Source: Haematobacter massiliensis | Lineage (GTDB): Bacteria > Pseudomonadota > Alphaproteobacteria > Rhodobacterales > Rhodobacteraceae | Direction of reading: 5' to 3' | Length of the DNA: 64,000 bases | Assembly (NCBI RefSeq): GCF_000740795.1 | Contig: NZ_JGYG01000004.1 | Span: forward strand, 62,001 to 126,000 | In this document: positions 40,480 to 48,800 of the stretch, in pieces | How the letters are laid out: each line of letters begins with the position of its first letter | Numbering within the stretch: position 1 is the stretch's first letter | Notes under the pieces: generated by a model | Seen by the model: only the letters and a program-made list of their open reading frames with translations | What the model was told of the DNA's origin: nothing | The model's database searches: none | Program-made: the position numbers and the translations under genes

Positions 40480-41777
40480 CTTTTGCAAGCCCCTTTTCCC
40501 TCGCCATCACCACGATGACGGCGCTGGCCCTGCTTGGCCTGCCGATCGGCCTGTCGATGATCTGCGGCTCCGTTCTCTATCTCTGGATAACGGGGATGGA
40601 CATGGGCACGGCCGCGGAGCAGTTCCTGAACGGGATGTATTCGAACTACATCATCCTTGCTGTCCCGCTTTTCATCCTTGCCGCGGAAATCATGAATTCC
40701 GGTTCCATGACGGAGCGGCTGCTGCGGTTCTGCAACGTGCTCGTCGGCCATATGCGCGGCGGGCTGGCGCAGATCAACGTCGTGCAGAGCCTGATCTTCG
40801 CCGGCATGTCGGGCTCCGCCATCGCCGATGCCGCCGGATCGGGACGGATGATGCAGAACATGATGACAAGGGAGGGCCGCTATACACCGAGCTACGCGGC
40901 GGCGTTGACCGCGGTGACCGCCGTCATCGGGCCTATCCTGCCGCCGTCCATTCCGATGGTCGTCTATGCGCTCGTCTCCGATGTCTCCATCGGCTACCTG
41001 TTCCTTGCGGGCGTGGTGCCAGGCCTGCTGATGACGGGAATGCAGATGCTTCAGGTCGCCTGGGATGCGAGGCGGCACAACTTTCCCGTGGAGCCGCGCG
41101 TTTCGCTTCGAGAGGTTCCGCGTGTCACCTGGCGGGCGCTGCCCACGCTGCTGATGCCGGTCATCCTGCTCGGCTGTATCTACACAGGCGTGACGACGCC
41201 CACCGAAGCCGCCGCTCTGGCCGCCGCCTATGCGGTGCTGGTCTCCGTGATCCTCTACCGCAGTCTGAGCTGGCGCGAGGGGTACAACGCGGTACTGATC
41301 AGCGCCAAGACTTCCGCCTCCATCGGCATGATGATCGGCGGCGCCCTGGTGTTCAACTACGTGGTGACGATTGAGAACATCCCGGAAACCCTTCGCGCGG
41401 TCCTGACGGGGTGGGAGCTGTCGCCCATCCAGTTCCTGCTCCTCGTCAACGTGCTCCTGCTGCTGCTGGGGTGCGTGCTGGAGGGTACGGCGATCCTCCT
41501 CATCATCGTGCCGGTGTTCATTCCCGCGGCCCAGGCGCTGGGGATCGACCTCGTGCACTTTGGGGTAGTGGTGGTGGTCAATATCATGCTCGGACTCGTG
41601 ACCCCGCCCTATGGCCTGTTGCTCTTCATCATGACCAACATTTCCGGCTCGCCGATGAAGGACATCATCCGCGACTGCCTGCCATTCCTTGGGTGGATGC
41701 TGCTCTGCCTGGCAATCATAACCTTCTTCCCCGACCTCGTGCTGTGGCTGCCGCGTCTCGCGGGCTACGCCGGCTGA
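40476..41777 (+). CDS. dctM: TRAP transporter large permease (DctM type)
   Basis: 433 aa with about twelve hydrophobic segments. Conserved DctM features include FVPLFILAAEIMNSG-like IILAVPLFILAAEIMNSGSM, VVQSLIFAGMSGSAIADAAG, YAAALTAVTAVIGPILPPSI and VGVTTPTEAAALAAAYAV-like TGVTTPTEAAALAAAYAVLV. It carries the Na+-coupled transport path. It starts at 40476 inside the dctQ stop (ATGA) and lies 15 bases before aroQ, so uptake and the first catabolic steps share a message. Confidence 0.94.
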   Translation: MTFASPFSLAITTMTALALLGLPIGLSMICGSVLYLWITGMDMGTAAEQFLNGMYSNYIILAVPLFILAAEIMNSGSMTERLLRFCNVLVGHMRGGLAQINVVQSLIFAGMSGSAIADAAGSGRMMQNMMTREGRYTPSYAAALTAVTAVIGPILPPSIPMVVYALVSDVSIGYLFLAGVVPGLLMTGMQMLQVAWDARRHNFPVEPRVSLREVPRVTWRALPTLLMPVILLGCIYTGVTTPTEAAALAAAYAVLVSVILYRSLSWREGYNAVLISAKTSASIGMMIGGALVFNYVVTIENIPETLRAVLTGWELSPIQFLLLVNVLLLLLGCVLEGTAILLIIVPVFIPAAQALGIDLVHFGVVVVVNIMLGLVTPPYGLLLFIMTNISGSPMKDIIRDCLPFLGWMLLCLAIITFFPDLVLWLPRLAGYAG

Positions 41778-41792
41778 ACCGAGAGTTTCTCC

Positions 41793-42233
41793 ATGACCAT
41801 CTGGATACTGAACGGACCCAACCTCAACCGGCTGGGAAAGCGCGAGCCGGAGATTTACGGCCGCACGACCTTGGCGGAAGTGGAAACCTGGGCGCGAGAG
41901 GCGGCCGGCGACACGCCCCTTCGGTTCCATCAGTCGAATGCCGAATACGAGATCATCGACTGGATTCATGAGGCCATCGACACGGGCGGACGCGGGATTG
42001 TCATCAATCCCGCAGGGCTCACCTTTACATCCGTGCCCGTGATGGATGCGCTGAAGATGTTCCCCGGCCCGATCATCGAGCTCCACATCTCCAACATTCA
42101 CCGGCGCGAAGCCATCTATCACCGATCGCTGGTTTCACCGGTTGCGACGGCGGTCGTCGCGGGGCTTGGCGCGCGCGGTTATGTCCACGCTGTCCATGCG
42201 CTTGCAGAGATGATCGGGCAGGATGCGCCATGA
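41793..42233 (+). CDS. aroQ: type II 3-dehydroquinate dehydratase
   Basis: 146 aa, normal size. It interconverts 3-dehydroquinate and 3-dehydroshikimate. NGPNLNRLGKREPEIYG carries the catalytic Tyr and Arg of the flexible lid; HQSNAEYEIIDWIHEA and GIVINPAGLTFTSV are family motifs, and ELHISNIHRRE has the catalytic His. The placement between a TRAP transporter and a quinate/shikimate dehydrogenase indicates a catabolic copy rather than the biosynthetic one, equivalent to QuiB/QsuC. It overlaps the next gene by 4 bases. Confidence 0.95.
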   Translation: MTIWILNGPNLNRLGKREPEIYGRTTLAEVETWAREAAGDTPLRFHQSNAEYEIIDWIHEAIDTGGRGIVINPAGLTFTSVPVMDALKMFPGPIIELHISNIHRREAIYHRSLVSPVATAVVAGLGARGYVHAVHALAEMIGQDAP

Positions 42234-43087
42234 CCACACCGATCCGGGTGGGGCTGATCGGTGCCGGCATCGGCAGATCCCGCACACCCCTTTTGCATAT
42301 GGCGGAGGCGGCGGCGCAGGGTTTCCGGCTCCGGTATGATCTCCTCGATATCGAGACGCAGACCGGTGACAAACCCTCGTTGGAGCGCCTCATCGCCGAG
42401 GCGGAGGCGCAGGGCTTTGCCGGGCTCAACATCACCCATCCGTTCAAGCAGGCGGTATTGCCCCTGCTGAACGAGCTGTCCGAAGACGCTGCGGCGCTTG
42501 GTGCGGTCAACACCGTGGTGTTCGGGGAGAGAGGGAGAACAGGCCACAACACCGACTGGTCGGGATTTCTTGAGGGGTTTCGCCAGGCGCTGCCCGACGT
42601 GCCGCGCACCGTCGTTCTGCAACTGGGTGCCGGCGGCGCGGGTGCCGCGGTCGCCTATGCGGCGCAGTCGTTGAAAGTGGAGCGGCTTCTCCTCTCCGAC
42701 ATGGATATCGGGAGGGCGGAGGCTTTGGCCGCGCGCATGAATGCCGTCGCCGGTCGGCCCTATGTCCACGTCGTGACCGACCTCCCGGCGGCGATGCAGG
42801 ATGCGGAAGGACTGATCAACACCACGCCGATGGGGATGGCGGCGCATCCCGGCCTGCCGCTGCCCGCCGAGCTGCTAGCGCCGCGTCACTGGGTGGCGGA
42901 TGTCGTGTATTTCCCGCTCGTTACTCCGCTGCTCGCCCTTGCTCGCGAGCGGGGCTGCCGGACCATGGATGGGAGTGGCATGGCCGTGTTTCAGGCGGTC
43001 GGCGCCTTCCGGTTGTTCACGGGAGAGGACGCCGATCCGCAGCGGATGCACGATACCTTTCAGGCCGCGACCCGAGTCACTGCCTGA
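42230..43087 (+). CDS. quinate/shikimate dehydrogenase, QsuD-like
   Basis: 285 aa, shikimate dehydrogenase fold. The substrate domain has GRSRTPLLHMAEAAAQGFRL, LNITHPFKQAVLPLLNELSE (catalytic Lys) and AVNTVVFG, then HNTDWSGF. The Rossmann motif is QLGAGGAGAAVAYA, followed by an acidic DMDIGRA at the strand end, which favours NAD over NADP. The closest relative I recognise is Corynebacterium QsuD (LSRTPAMHEAEG, TGHNTDVSGF), which oxidises quinate and shikimate with NAD. With AroQ and QuiC it completes quinate to protocatechuate. Confidence 0.92.
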   Translation: MTTPIRVGLIGAGIGRSRTPLLHMAEAAAQGFRLRYDLLDIETQTGDKPSLERLIAEAEAQGFAGLNITHPFKQAVLPLLNELSEDAAALGAVNTVVFGERGRTGHNTDWSGFLEGFRQALPDVPRTVVLQLGAGGAGAAVAYAAQSLKVERLLLSDMDIGRAEALAARMNAVAGRPYVHVVTDLPAAMQDAEGLINTTPMGMAAHPGLPLPAELLAPRHWVADVVYFPLVTPLLALARERGCRTMDGSGMAVFQAVGAFRLFTGEDADPQRMHDTFQAATRVTA

Positions 43088-43098
43088 GAGGCGTGCCG

Positions 43099-44112
43099 TC
43101 AGATCGTCGCGACGGGCGTCACGGGCGAGCCTACTGCGCCTGGCATGTAGAGCGGCGGCGCAGTCAGAAAGACCGCATGCCGACCGCGCTCTGCCAATGC
43201 GGTCGCCAGATCGCGCAGATACCATAGTTCCGCCAGAGGCAGGCCGATCTTGAACAGGCAGTGATGGTGAAGGGGCAGCCGCAGGCAGCAGTTCTCCCGG
43301 TCTGCATGGGCGTCCTCGACCGCGTAGTTGTCGGCGGCGATGGCCGAGATGCGGCTTTCCGTGATCCAGTCGTGAAGCGTCTCGTCCGCACCGTCCAGAA
43401 CCGCGCCCGTCCGCTCCAGTCGCGCCGGATCCGGGCTGGCCTGCATGTCCAGAAGCGCTTCTGCAAAGCCGGTCCGCAGCAGGAGAATATCGCCTTCACG
43501 CACCTCCACCCCCTGCGCCCGCATCGCGTCATGAAGGGCGGCGCGCCCTACGACAGTGCGTTCCATGCCGAAGTGGCGGGCGAGATCAATCAGCACGCCG
43601 CGCCCCTGGACCGGGGTCTTTGCCATCTCCGTCACCGATAGCCGGTTTGCAAAGGAGGTGTTCGGGCCGTGCGCATCCGGCCCAAGGATGTCCCGCCCGG
43701 CAAGGTGGCCGTTGTAATAACAGCGCTCGGCGACACCGTCGCCGTCTGCGTCAAACAGCGCGCCGACATGCGCAAGCGAGTCCCATTGGGTCGAGAACTG
43801 CATGGACATCAGAACCTGATCGTCGCTGATCACGTCCTGCAGCAGCGGATCGACATTGCTTAGCGGGAAATTGACATATGGCGTGTCGCCCGAACATGTC
43901 GGGCCGAGACGCGGCGGTTTGCGGCGGGGGTTGAGAGAGATCGGCCCGGGCACATCCAGCGGCAGCGACAGACAATAGGCCCGGCCCTCGCGAATTTCGG
44001 CAGCCGCAGCGATACGATGCGCGTCCGTGATGTAATTCAGCGTTCCCAACTGATCGTCGGGTCCGAAATCTCCCCAGTTGGATTTCTCCGGTCGATTCAC
44101 CCAATTCGGCAT
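43099..44112 (-). CDS. cyclase-family metal hydrolase
   Basis: 337 aa, MPNWVNRPEKSNWGDFGPDD at 44112, with GGAGGAGTGACT before it; the long upstream extension is untranslated. It is the long subgroup of PF04199 with the metal motif STQWDSLAHVGALFD in place of the HxGTHxD of the shorter protein at 15201. Then come GRGVLIDLARHFG, EGDILLLRTGF and SAIAADNYAVED. These enzymes hydrolyse cyclic amides, lactones or isatin-like rings. It is convergent with the QsuD-like gene (11-base gap) and divergent from the AtoE-like transporter operon. Confidence 0.9.
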   Translation of the reverse strand: MPNWVNRPEKSNWGDFGPDDQLGTLNYITDAHRIAAAAEIREGRAYCLSLPLDVPGPISLNPRRKPPRLGPTCSGDTPYVNFPLSNVDPLLQDVISDDQVLMSMQFSTQWDSLAHVGALFDADGDGVAERCYYNGHLAGRDILGPDAHGPNTSFANRLSVTEMAKTPVQGRGVLIDLARHFGMERTVVGRAALHDAMRAQGVEVREGDILLLRTGFAEALLDMQASPDPARLERTGAVLDGADETLHDWITESRISAIAADNYAVEDAHADRENCCLRLPLHHHCLFKIGLPLAELWYLRDLATALAERGRHAVFLTAPPLYMPGAVGSPVTPVATI

Positions 44113-44227
44113 AGTCACTCCTCCGTCTGACGATCCCTGATGGCCATCTGGCAACGCGATCGCAAGGGGAAGACTTCTCGGCCCCGGATCGCTTCCTCCG
44201 CCCAGAAAGACATCTGAAACTTTCGCA

Positions 44228-44239
44228 AACATATATGTT
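44228..44239. promoter_or_regulatory. 12-bp palindrome in the cyclase / atoE divergent promoter
   Basis: AACATATATGTT, a perfect palindrome in the 213-base gap between divergent genes, about 90 bases before the transporter start. It is a likely operator; the nearby GntR pair or the LysR at 47797 are candidates. AT-rich surroundings suit promoters for both directions. Confidence 0.5.
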
Positions 44240-44325
44240 GACATCATAACTGACAATGACTGATTAGCTTTGAGCATCATTGGAGAAGCCTGGCGCCCCT
44301 ACCCGGTGCCTGGGAGGAGGGAAAA

Positions 44326-45663
44326 TTGACAGCAGTCGCCAACTTTTTCACGCGTATCGTCAACCGCTACATGCCGGACCCACTGGTGGTAGCGATTATC
44401 CTCACCGGACTGACGCTCGTCTTTGCGATGATCTGGGAGGGAACGAATTTCGTCGATGCCACGCGCTACTGGGGCGACGGATTCTGGAACCTGCTGGCCT
44501 TCACGATGCAGATGACCGTCATTCTGCTCGCAGGCTACATCCTCGCCAAGACGCCGCTGGTGGACCGGCTGATGGATCGGGTCGTCGCCGGCATCCACAC
44601 ACCTCAGGCAGCCGTCATCGCCGCCACGCTTTTCGGCGGGATCGGCAGCTGGCTCAACTGGGGTTTCGGTCTGGTGCTGGGCACGCTGATTGCCCAGAAG
44701 TTGGGCCAGAAGGTCAAGGGCCTTCACTATCCGCTCGTGATTGCTGCCGGTTACTCCGGCTTTGCCGTCTATGGTGTGGGGCTTTCGGGTTCGGTGCCGT
44801 TGCTCATCAACACGCCCGGTCATTTCCTTGAAAGCTCGATCGGGCTGATCCCGCTCAGCGAGACGATCTTTTCCCCCTATCTCATCGTGATGAACCTCAT
44901 CATCATCGTCACGCTGCCGCTGTTCAACGCCATGCTGCATCCGAAGCCCGGTGAGAAGGTCATCGAGGCAAAGCGCATCGCCCCCGCCGCGACCGAGAAC
45001 TTGGAACAGCCCCAGAAATACGACACCCTCGCCGACCGGCTCAACAATTCGCCGGTGATCGGCATCGGGATGGGAGTGTTCGGTCTGATCTACGCCGTGC
45101 TCTACCTGCTTGAAGGCGGCGGCATCACGCTGAACTTCGTGAACCTGCTGTTCCTGTTCCTCGGGATCGCACTCTTCGTCACGCCCAACCGCTTTCTCGC
45201 CGCCGTGAATGACGGGGTGCGCGTCGTGGGGGGCATCATCATCCAGTATCCGTTCTATGCCGGTATTCTGGCAATTCTCGCCGGGTCCGGGCTGGTTGTC
45301 ACCTTCTCGAACTGGTTCGTGTCCTTCTCCAGTGCAGAAACGCTGCCATTGTGGTCGTTCATCTCGGCGGGGCTGATCAACATCTTCGTGCCCTCGGGCG
45401 GTGGGCAGTGGGTCATCCAGGGGCCGGTGATGACGGAGGCCGCACTTCAGCTTGGCGCTTCCATCCCCGCAACCGCCCTCGCCGTCCAGATCGGGGACCA
45501 ATGGACCAACATGGTGCAACCCTTCTGGCTTCTTCCTGCGCTGGCGATTTCCGGGCTGAAGCTCAAGGATATCATGGGCTACATGGTGCTGATCCTGTTC
45601 TACCTCGGTGTGATTTTCGGCGTCACCTGCGGCATCTGGGGCGTCATGGGGGCGGCTGCCTGA
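44326..45663 (+). CDS. atoE: AtoE-type short-chain fatty acid transporter
   Basis: 445 aa. The start is a TTG at 44326, directed by GGGAGGAGGG four bases upstream, giving LTAVANFFTRIVNRYMPDPL (initiator read as Met). About eleven membrane helices; family motifs include NLLAFTMQMTVILLAGY, GGIGSWLNWGFGLVLGT, AGYSGFAVYGVGLSGSVPL and FVPSGGGQWVIQGPV. AtoE proteins import short-chain carboxylates such as acetoacetate or butyrate. Here it leads an operon with YciI-like, isomerase-like and SDR genes, so the substrate may be a ring-derived acid. Confidence 0.9.
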   Translation: MTAVANFFTRIVNRYMPDPLVVAIILTGLTLVFAMIWEGTNFVDATRYWGDGFWNLLAFTMQMTVILLAGYILAKTPLVDRLMDRVVAGIHTPQAAVIAATLFGGIGSWLNWGFGLVLGTLIAQKLGQKVKGLHYPLVIAAGYSGFAVYGVGLSGSVPLLINTPGHFLESSIGLIPLSETIFSPYLIVMNLIIIVTLPLFNAMLHPKPGEKVIEAKRIAPAATENLEQPQKYDTLADRLNNSPVIGIGMGVFGLIYAVLYLLEGGGITLNFVNLLFLFLGIALFVTPNRFLAAVNDGVRVVGGIIIQYPFYAGILAILAGSGLVVTFSNWFVSFSSAETLPLWSFISAGLINIFVPSGGGQWVIQGPVMTEAALQLGASIPATALAVQIGDQWTNMVQPFWLLPALAISGLKLKDIMGYMVLILFYLGVIFGVTCGIWGVMGAAA

Positions 45664-45968
45664 TGCCGTGGATGGTAGAAACCTACGACAGGCCGGGCGC
45701 GGGGGATCTGCGCCTCCGCCTCCGGCCCGAACACCTCGCCTATCTGGAGGAGAACAAGGCTCTTCTCCTTGCCTGCGGCGCCAAACTCGATGACGCGGGC
45801 GAGGCTGCGAGCGGCGGCGTCTATCTGCTAGATGTGGAAAGCCGCGATGCCGCAGAAGCCTTCATCGCCGCCGATCCCTTCTTTTGGGGCGGGCTGTTCG
45901 AGACCGTCTTCGTCACCCGCTGGCGCAAGGCCTATCTCGACGGACGGAACACATTGCAGGAGGGCTGA
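45663..45968 (+). CDS. YciI-like (YCII-related) protein
   Basis: 101 aa, MPWMVETYDRPGAGDLRLRL. The alpha/beta dimeric-barrel fold is seen in HLAYLEENKALLLACGAKLD, VYLLDVESRDAAEAFIAADP, FFWGGLFETVFVTRWRKAYL, with the family His and Asp. YCII relatives include dechlorinases and small hydrolases, most uncharacterised. The ATG at 45663 shares a base with the transporter stop. Its close packing implies a role in processing whatever that transporter brings in. Confidence 0.85.
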   Translation: MPWMVETYDRPGAGDLRLRLRPEHLAYLEENKALLLACGAKLDDAGEAASGGVYLLDVESRDAAEAFIAADPFFWGGLFETVFVTRWRKAYLDGRNTLQEG

Positions 45969-45969
45969 C

Positions 45970-46260
45970 ATGCTCTATCAGGTCGAAATGACGGTGAACA
46001 TTCCCCAGGATATGGAGGAGGACACCGTTGCCGGCATCAAGGCGAGAGAGAAGGCCTATTCTCAGGATCTGCAGCGGCAGGGTATCTGGAGGCATATCTG
46101 GCGCGTCGCCGGAAGCTATGCAAATGTCAGCATCCTTGATTGCCGCGACAATGCCCATCTGCACGAGGTGCTGACGGCGCTGCCGCTCTATCCCTACATG
46201 GATATCTCCGTAACCCCGCTTTGCCGGCATCCCTCCTCCGTCCGGGAGGGCGATCTGTGA
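45970..46260 (+). CDS. muconolactone delta-isomerase family protein
   Basis: 96 aa, the normal size of CatC. MLYQVEMTVNIPQDM then GIKAREKAYSQDLQRQGIWR and WRVAGSYANVSILDCRDNAH; LHEVLTALPLYPYMDISVTP ends the domain. The family moves the double bond of muconolactone to give the enol-lactone. No catA or catB accompanies it, so it probably acts on another lactone. It starts 1 base after the YciI-like gene and overlaps the SDR start by one base. Confidence 0.88.
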   Translation: MLYQVEMTVNIPQDMEEDTVAGIKAREKAYSQDLQRQGIWRHIWRVAGSYANVSILDCRDNAHLHEVLTALPLYPYMDISVTPLCRHPSSVREGDL

Positions 46261-46973
46261 TGGGGTTCCAACGCCGTGCTGCCGTCATAACCGGCGGAAG
46301 CGGGGGCATCGGCGCGGCAATCACCGCGAGGCTGAAGCACGACGGTTTTCAGACGGTCGTCCTCGACGTCACGGAGCCGGAGGCGACCGTGGATGCCTTC
46401 GTTCGGGTGGACCTTTCCGATCTGGACGCGGCCCGTTCGGCCGCCGCAGAGATCGCGAACCGCTTTGCCGTCACCTGCCTTGTCAACAACGTGGGCGTGG
46501 TCATGCCAGCCCCGCTGGAGGCGGTGCGGGCAGAGGATATGGACCGGCTGATGAACATCAACCTGCGCCCCTCCATCGTCTGCGCGCAGGCTTTTCTTCC
46601 GGGGATGAAAGCGGCGGGCGGCGGGCGCATCGTGATGAACACAAGCCGGGTGACGCTCGGCAAGGAGCTTCGCACGCTCTATTCCGCGACCAAAGGGGCA
46701 GCACAGTCCATGGCGCGGACATGGGCGCTGGAGCTCGGCCCGCATGGCATCACGGTCAACTGCGTCGCTCCGGGCCCTATCGGCACCGACGCCTTCTGGC
46801 GGAACAATCCCCCCGACGCGCCGCGAACGCAGGAGATCGTCAATCACATCCCGGTCCGCCGCATCGGCACGGGGGAGGATGTGGCAAACGCCGTCTCCTT
46901 CTTCTGCGCGCCGGACGCAGGGTTCGTCACCGGACAGACGCTGTTCGTCTGTGGCGGCGTGACCGTCGGTTAG
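46260..46973 (+). CDS. short-chain dehydrogenase/reductase (SDR)
   Basis: 237 aa. The cofactor motif is TGGSGGIGAA, with LVNNVGVVMPAP (NNxG-type) and catalytic YSATK near residue 143; the Ser is in MNTSRVTLG. The end VTGQTLFVCGGVTVG is the usual SDR tail. The acidic VLDVTEPEA after the second strand suggests NAD. The ATG at 46260 overlaps the previous stop by one base. It is the last gene of the operon, followed by a bidirectional terminator. It probably oxidises a hydroxyl of the pathway intermediate. Confidence 0.92.
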   Translation: MGFQRRAAVITGGSGGIGAAITARLKHDGFQTVVLDVTEPEATVDAFVRVDLSDLDAARSAAAEIANRFAVTCLVNNVGVVMPAPLEAVRAEDMDRLMNINLRPSIVCAQAFLPGMKAAGGGRIVMNTSRVTLGKELRTLYSATKGAAQSMARTWALELGPHGITVNCVAPGPIGTDAFWRNNPPDAPRTQEIVNHIPVRRIGTGEDVANAVSFFCAPDAGFVTGQTLFVCGGVTVG

Positions 46974-46993
46974 GTGGAAGGGGCAGTGGGGTG

Positions 46994-47016
46994 AAAGGGG
47001 CCGTAAGGCCCCTTTT
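46994..47016. terminator. bidirectional terminator
   Basis: AAAGGGGCC (46994-47002), GTAA loop, GGCCCCTTT (47007-47015) then one more T. A 9-bp stem with a GNRA tetraloop, A-tract on one side and T-tract on the other, between the convergent SDR and pcaD genes. It should stop transcription both ways. Confidence 0.85.
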
Positions 47017-47018
47017 CC

Positions 47019-47795
47019 TCAGGCCAGATGCTTTTGCAGCAGCGCGGCGACTTCGGCGGGCTGCTCGACGCAGGGCAGGTGTCCCGCGCGCGCGATTTCC
47101 ACATAGGTCGCGTTTGGGATCGCTTCAGCCATTCCCTTGACCAAAGCGGGCGGTGTGGAGGCGTCATCCGCTCCGGCGATTACCAGCGTGGGCTGGGTGA
47201 TACGCGCGAGATCGGCGGTATAATCGGCATCGCGGATCGCCTCGGAGACCTGGCAATAGCCGTCGGCGGGTGTCCGCTCCAGCATGGCCCGCCACATGGC
47301 GAAATCCTCGGTCGCCTCATAACCGGGAGCGAACCAGCGTTGCAGGATGGCAGCGCTCACGGAGGGAATGCCATTGGCTCGGATCGCTTCGATCCGGGGG
47401 TTCCAGATGTCCGGCGAGCCGATCTTCGCGGCGGTATCGGACAGCACGAGATGGCTCATGCCCTCCGGCCGCCGAACGGCGAGCCGCTGCATGATCAGCC
47501 CCCCGACCGACAGGCCGACGCCCGCGAAACGCCGGATGCCATGGTGGTCGAGCAACGTCTCCGTATCATCCGCCATCGTCTCGATGGTAAGCACCGGACG
47601 CGCCACGCTCAGCCCATGACCACGCTTGTCCTGCCGCAACAAGCCCCAGCTTTCCGGAAGCAGGGCAACGACCCGGTCCCAGACTCGCAGATCGGTACCA
47701 AGCGAATTGGCAAAGACAACCGTCGGTGCATCGCCCTGAGGCGCGCGCCAGCCGTGGTGGATGCCATCGACAGCGGTAAAGAACTCTTGGCGCAA
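47019..47795 (-). CDS. pcaD: 3-oxoadipate enol-lactonase
   Basis: 258 aa, hydrolysing the enol-lactone to 3-oxoadipate in the beta-ketoadipate pathway. The alpha/beta-hydrolase features are HGWRAPQGDAPTVVFANSLG, the oxyanion-side VVFANSLGTDLRVWD, nucleophile elbow GVGLSVGGLI, acid ADDASTPPA and catalytic His in ARAGHLPCVEQP. The start is a TTG at 47795 with AAGGAGA five bases before; upstream residues lie inside the LysR gene. It follows the LysR stop by one base. No other pca gene is in view. Confidence 0.9.
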   Translation of the reverse strand: MRQEFFTAVDGIHHGWRAPQGDAPTVVFANSLGTDLRVWDRVVALLPESWGLLRQDKRGHGLSVARPVLTIETMADDTETLLDHHGIRRFAGVGLSVGGLIMQRLAVRRPEGMSHLVLSDTAAKIGSPDIWNPRIEAIRANGIPSVSAAILQRWFAPGYEATEDFAMWRAMLERTPADGYCQVSEAIRDADYTADLARITQPTLVIAGADDASTPPALVKGMAEAIPNATYVEIARAGHLPCVEQPAEVAALLQKHLA

Positions 47796-47796
47796 A

Positions 47797-48702
47797 TCAG
47801 TCTCCTTCAGCGGGATCGCTCCCGTCCAGACAGGACAGGAGCAGGTGCAGCGGGCGGCTTTCGCTGTCCGCACGATAGACGAGCGAGATATTGGCAGTAA
47901 CGCCGGTCTCCGTCAGCGGGCGGTAAACGACCCCGCTCATCTGGATGTTGCGGATGGCTTCGGGCACGATGGCCACGCCCAACCCCGCCGCGACGAGGCT
48001 GACGATGGAGGCAAACTGCGGCGAGCGCTGCACGATGTTCGGCGTGATCCCCGCGACAGCGCAAGCCGCGTGCATCGCCGCCGAAAACCCCGTCTGCGGC
48101 GGAAGATGCGTGGCGATGAATGGATCGCGCGACAACTCGGCCAGCGCGACGCATTGTTCTGTCGCGAGGCGGTGGTCGGAGGGCAGGGCAATCCACAAGT
48201 TTTCTTCGCAGAGCGTCCTGCTCGCCACATTTTCCGGCATGTCGGCATAGGGCAACCGCACGATACCCGCATCGAGATTTCCTGCGGCGATCTCCGGGAT
48301 CTGCTGGTCGAGGTCCATGAGGCGCAGCGTCAGCACCGTTTCGGGCGCACATGCGCGATAGTTACGGACAAGCTGCGTCAGCACCCCGTTGAAGGCCGCC
48401 GCGCCGATATAGCCAAGCGCCAGTTCCCCCATCATGCCGCGCCCGGCGCGAAGTGCGATGTCTTCCGCTCGCCGGGCCTGTCGCAGAACGGCGCGCGCTT
48501 CGGGCAGGATCAGCGCACCGGCCGGCGCAAGACGCACCCGTCGGCGGTTCCGATCAAAGAGCACGGCGCCGACGACTTCTTCCATCTGCTGCAGTTGAAG
48601 CGTGAGCTGCGGCTGCGAGATGTTCAGCCGCACCGCCGCATGGCCAAAGTGCAGTTCCTCTGCCAGAACGACAAGAAGTTCGTAGTGTTTGAGCGTGAGC
48701 AC
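47797..48702 (-). CDS. LysR-family transcriptional regulator
   Basis: 301 aa. The helix-turn-helix is HFGHAAVRLNISQPQLTLQL followed by LFDRNRRRVRLAPAGALILP. The effector domain has GELALGYIGAAAFNGVLTQL, DAGIVRLPYADMPEN and GLGVAIVPEAIRN, like BenM/CatR-type regulators that sense muconate or aromatic acids. The start is a GTG at 48702 with a poor ribosome site. It is upstream of, and nearly touches, pcaD, an unusual co-directional arrangement for LysR genes, so it probably controls its own operon. Confidence 0.88.
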   Translation of the reverse strand: MLTLKHYELLVVLAEELHFGHAAVRLNISQPQLTLQLQQMEEVVGAVLFDRNRRRVRLAPAGALILPEARAVLRQARRAEDIALRAGRGMMGELALGYIGAAAFNGVLTQLVRNYRACAPETVLTLRLMDLDQQIPEIAAGNLDAGIVRLPYADMPENVASRTLCEENLWIALPSDHRLATEQCVALAELSRDPFIATHLPPQTGFSAAMHAACAVAGITPNIVQRSPQFASIVSLVAAGLGVAIVPEAIRNIQMSGVVYRPLTETGVTANISLVYRADSESRPLHLLLSCLDGSDPAEGD

Positions 48703-48717
48703 GTATCATTCAGCCGC

Positions 48718-48740
48718 TGTTATCAGAAAGACAGATAACA
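48718..48740. promoter_or_regulatory. inverted repeat in the lysR-pcaD promoter
   Basis: TGTTATC (48718-48724) and GATAACA (48734-48740), perfect 7-bp arms with 9 bases between, 16 bases from the LysR start. T-N-A dyads of this size suit LysR binding, so self-regulation of lysR-pcaD is likely. Confidence 0.55.
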
Positions 48741-48800
48741 AAATTCGCCGGAAGGGCAACGGCAGCTTTTACCAGCGCGCATGACACGCTTCACGCGGCA

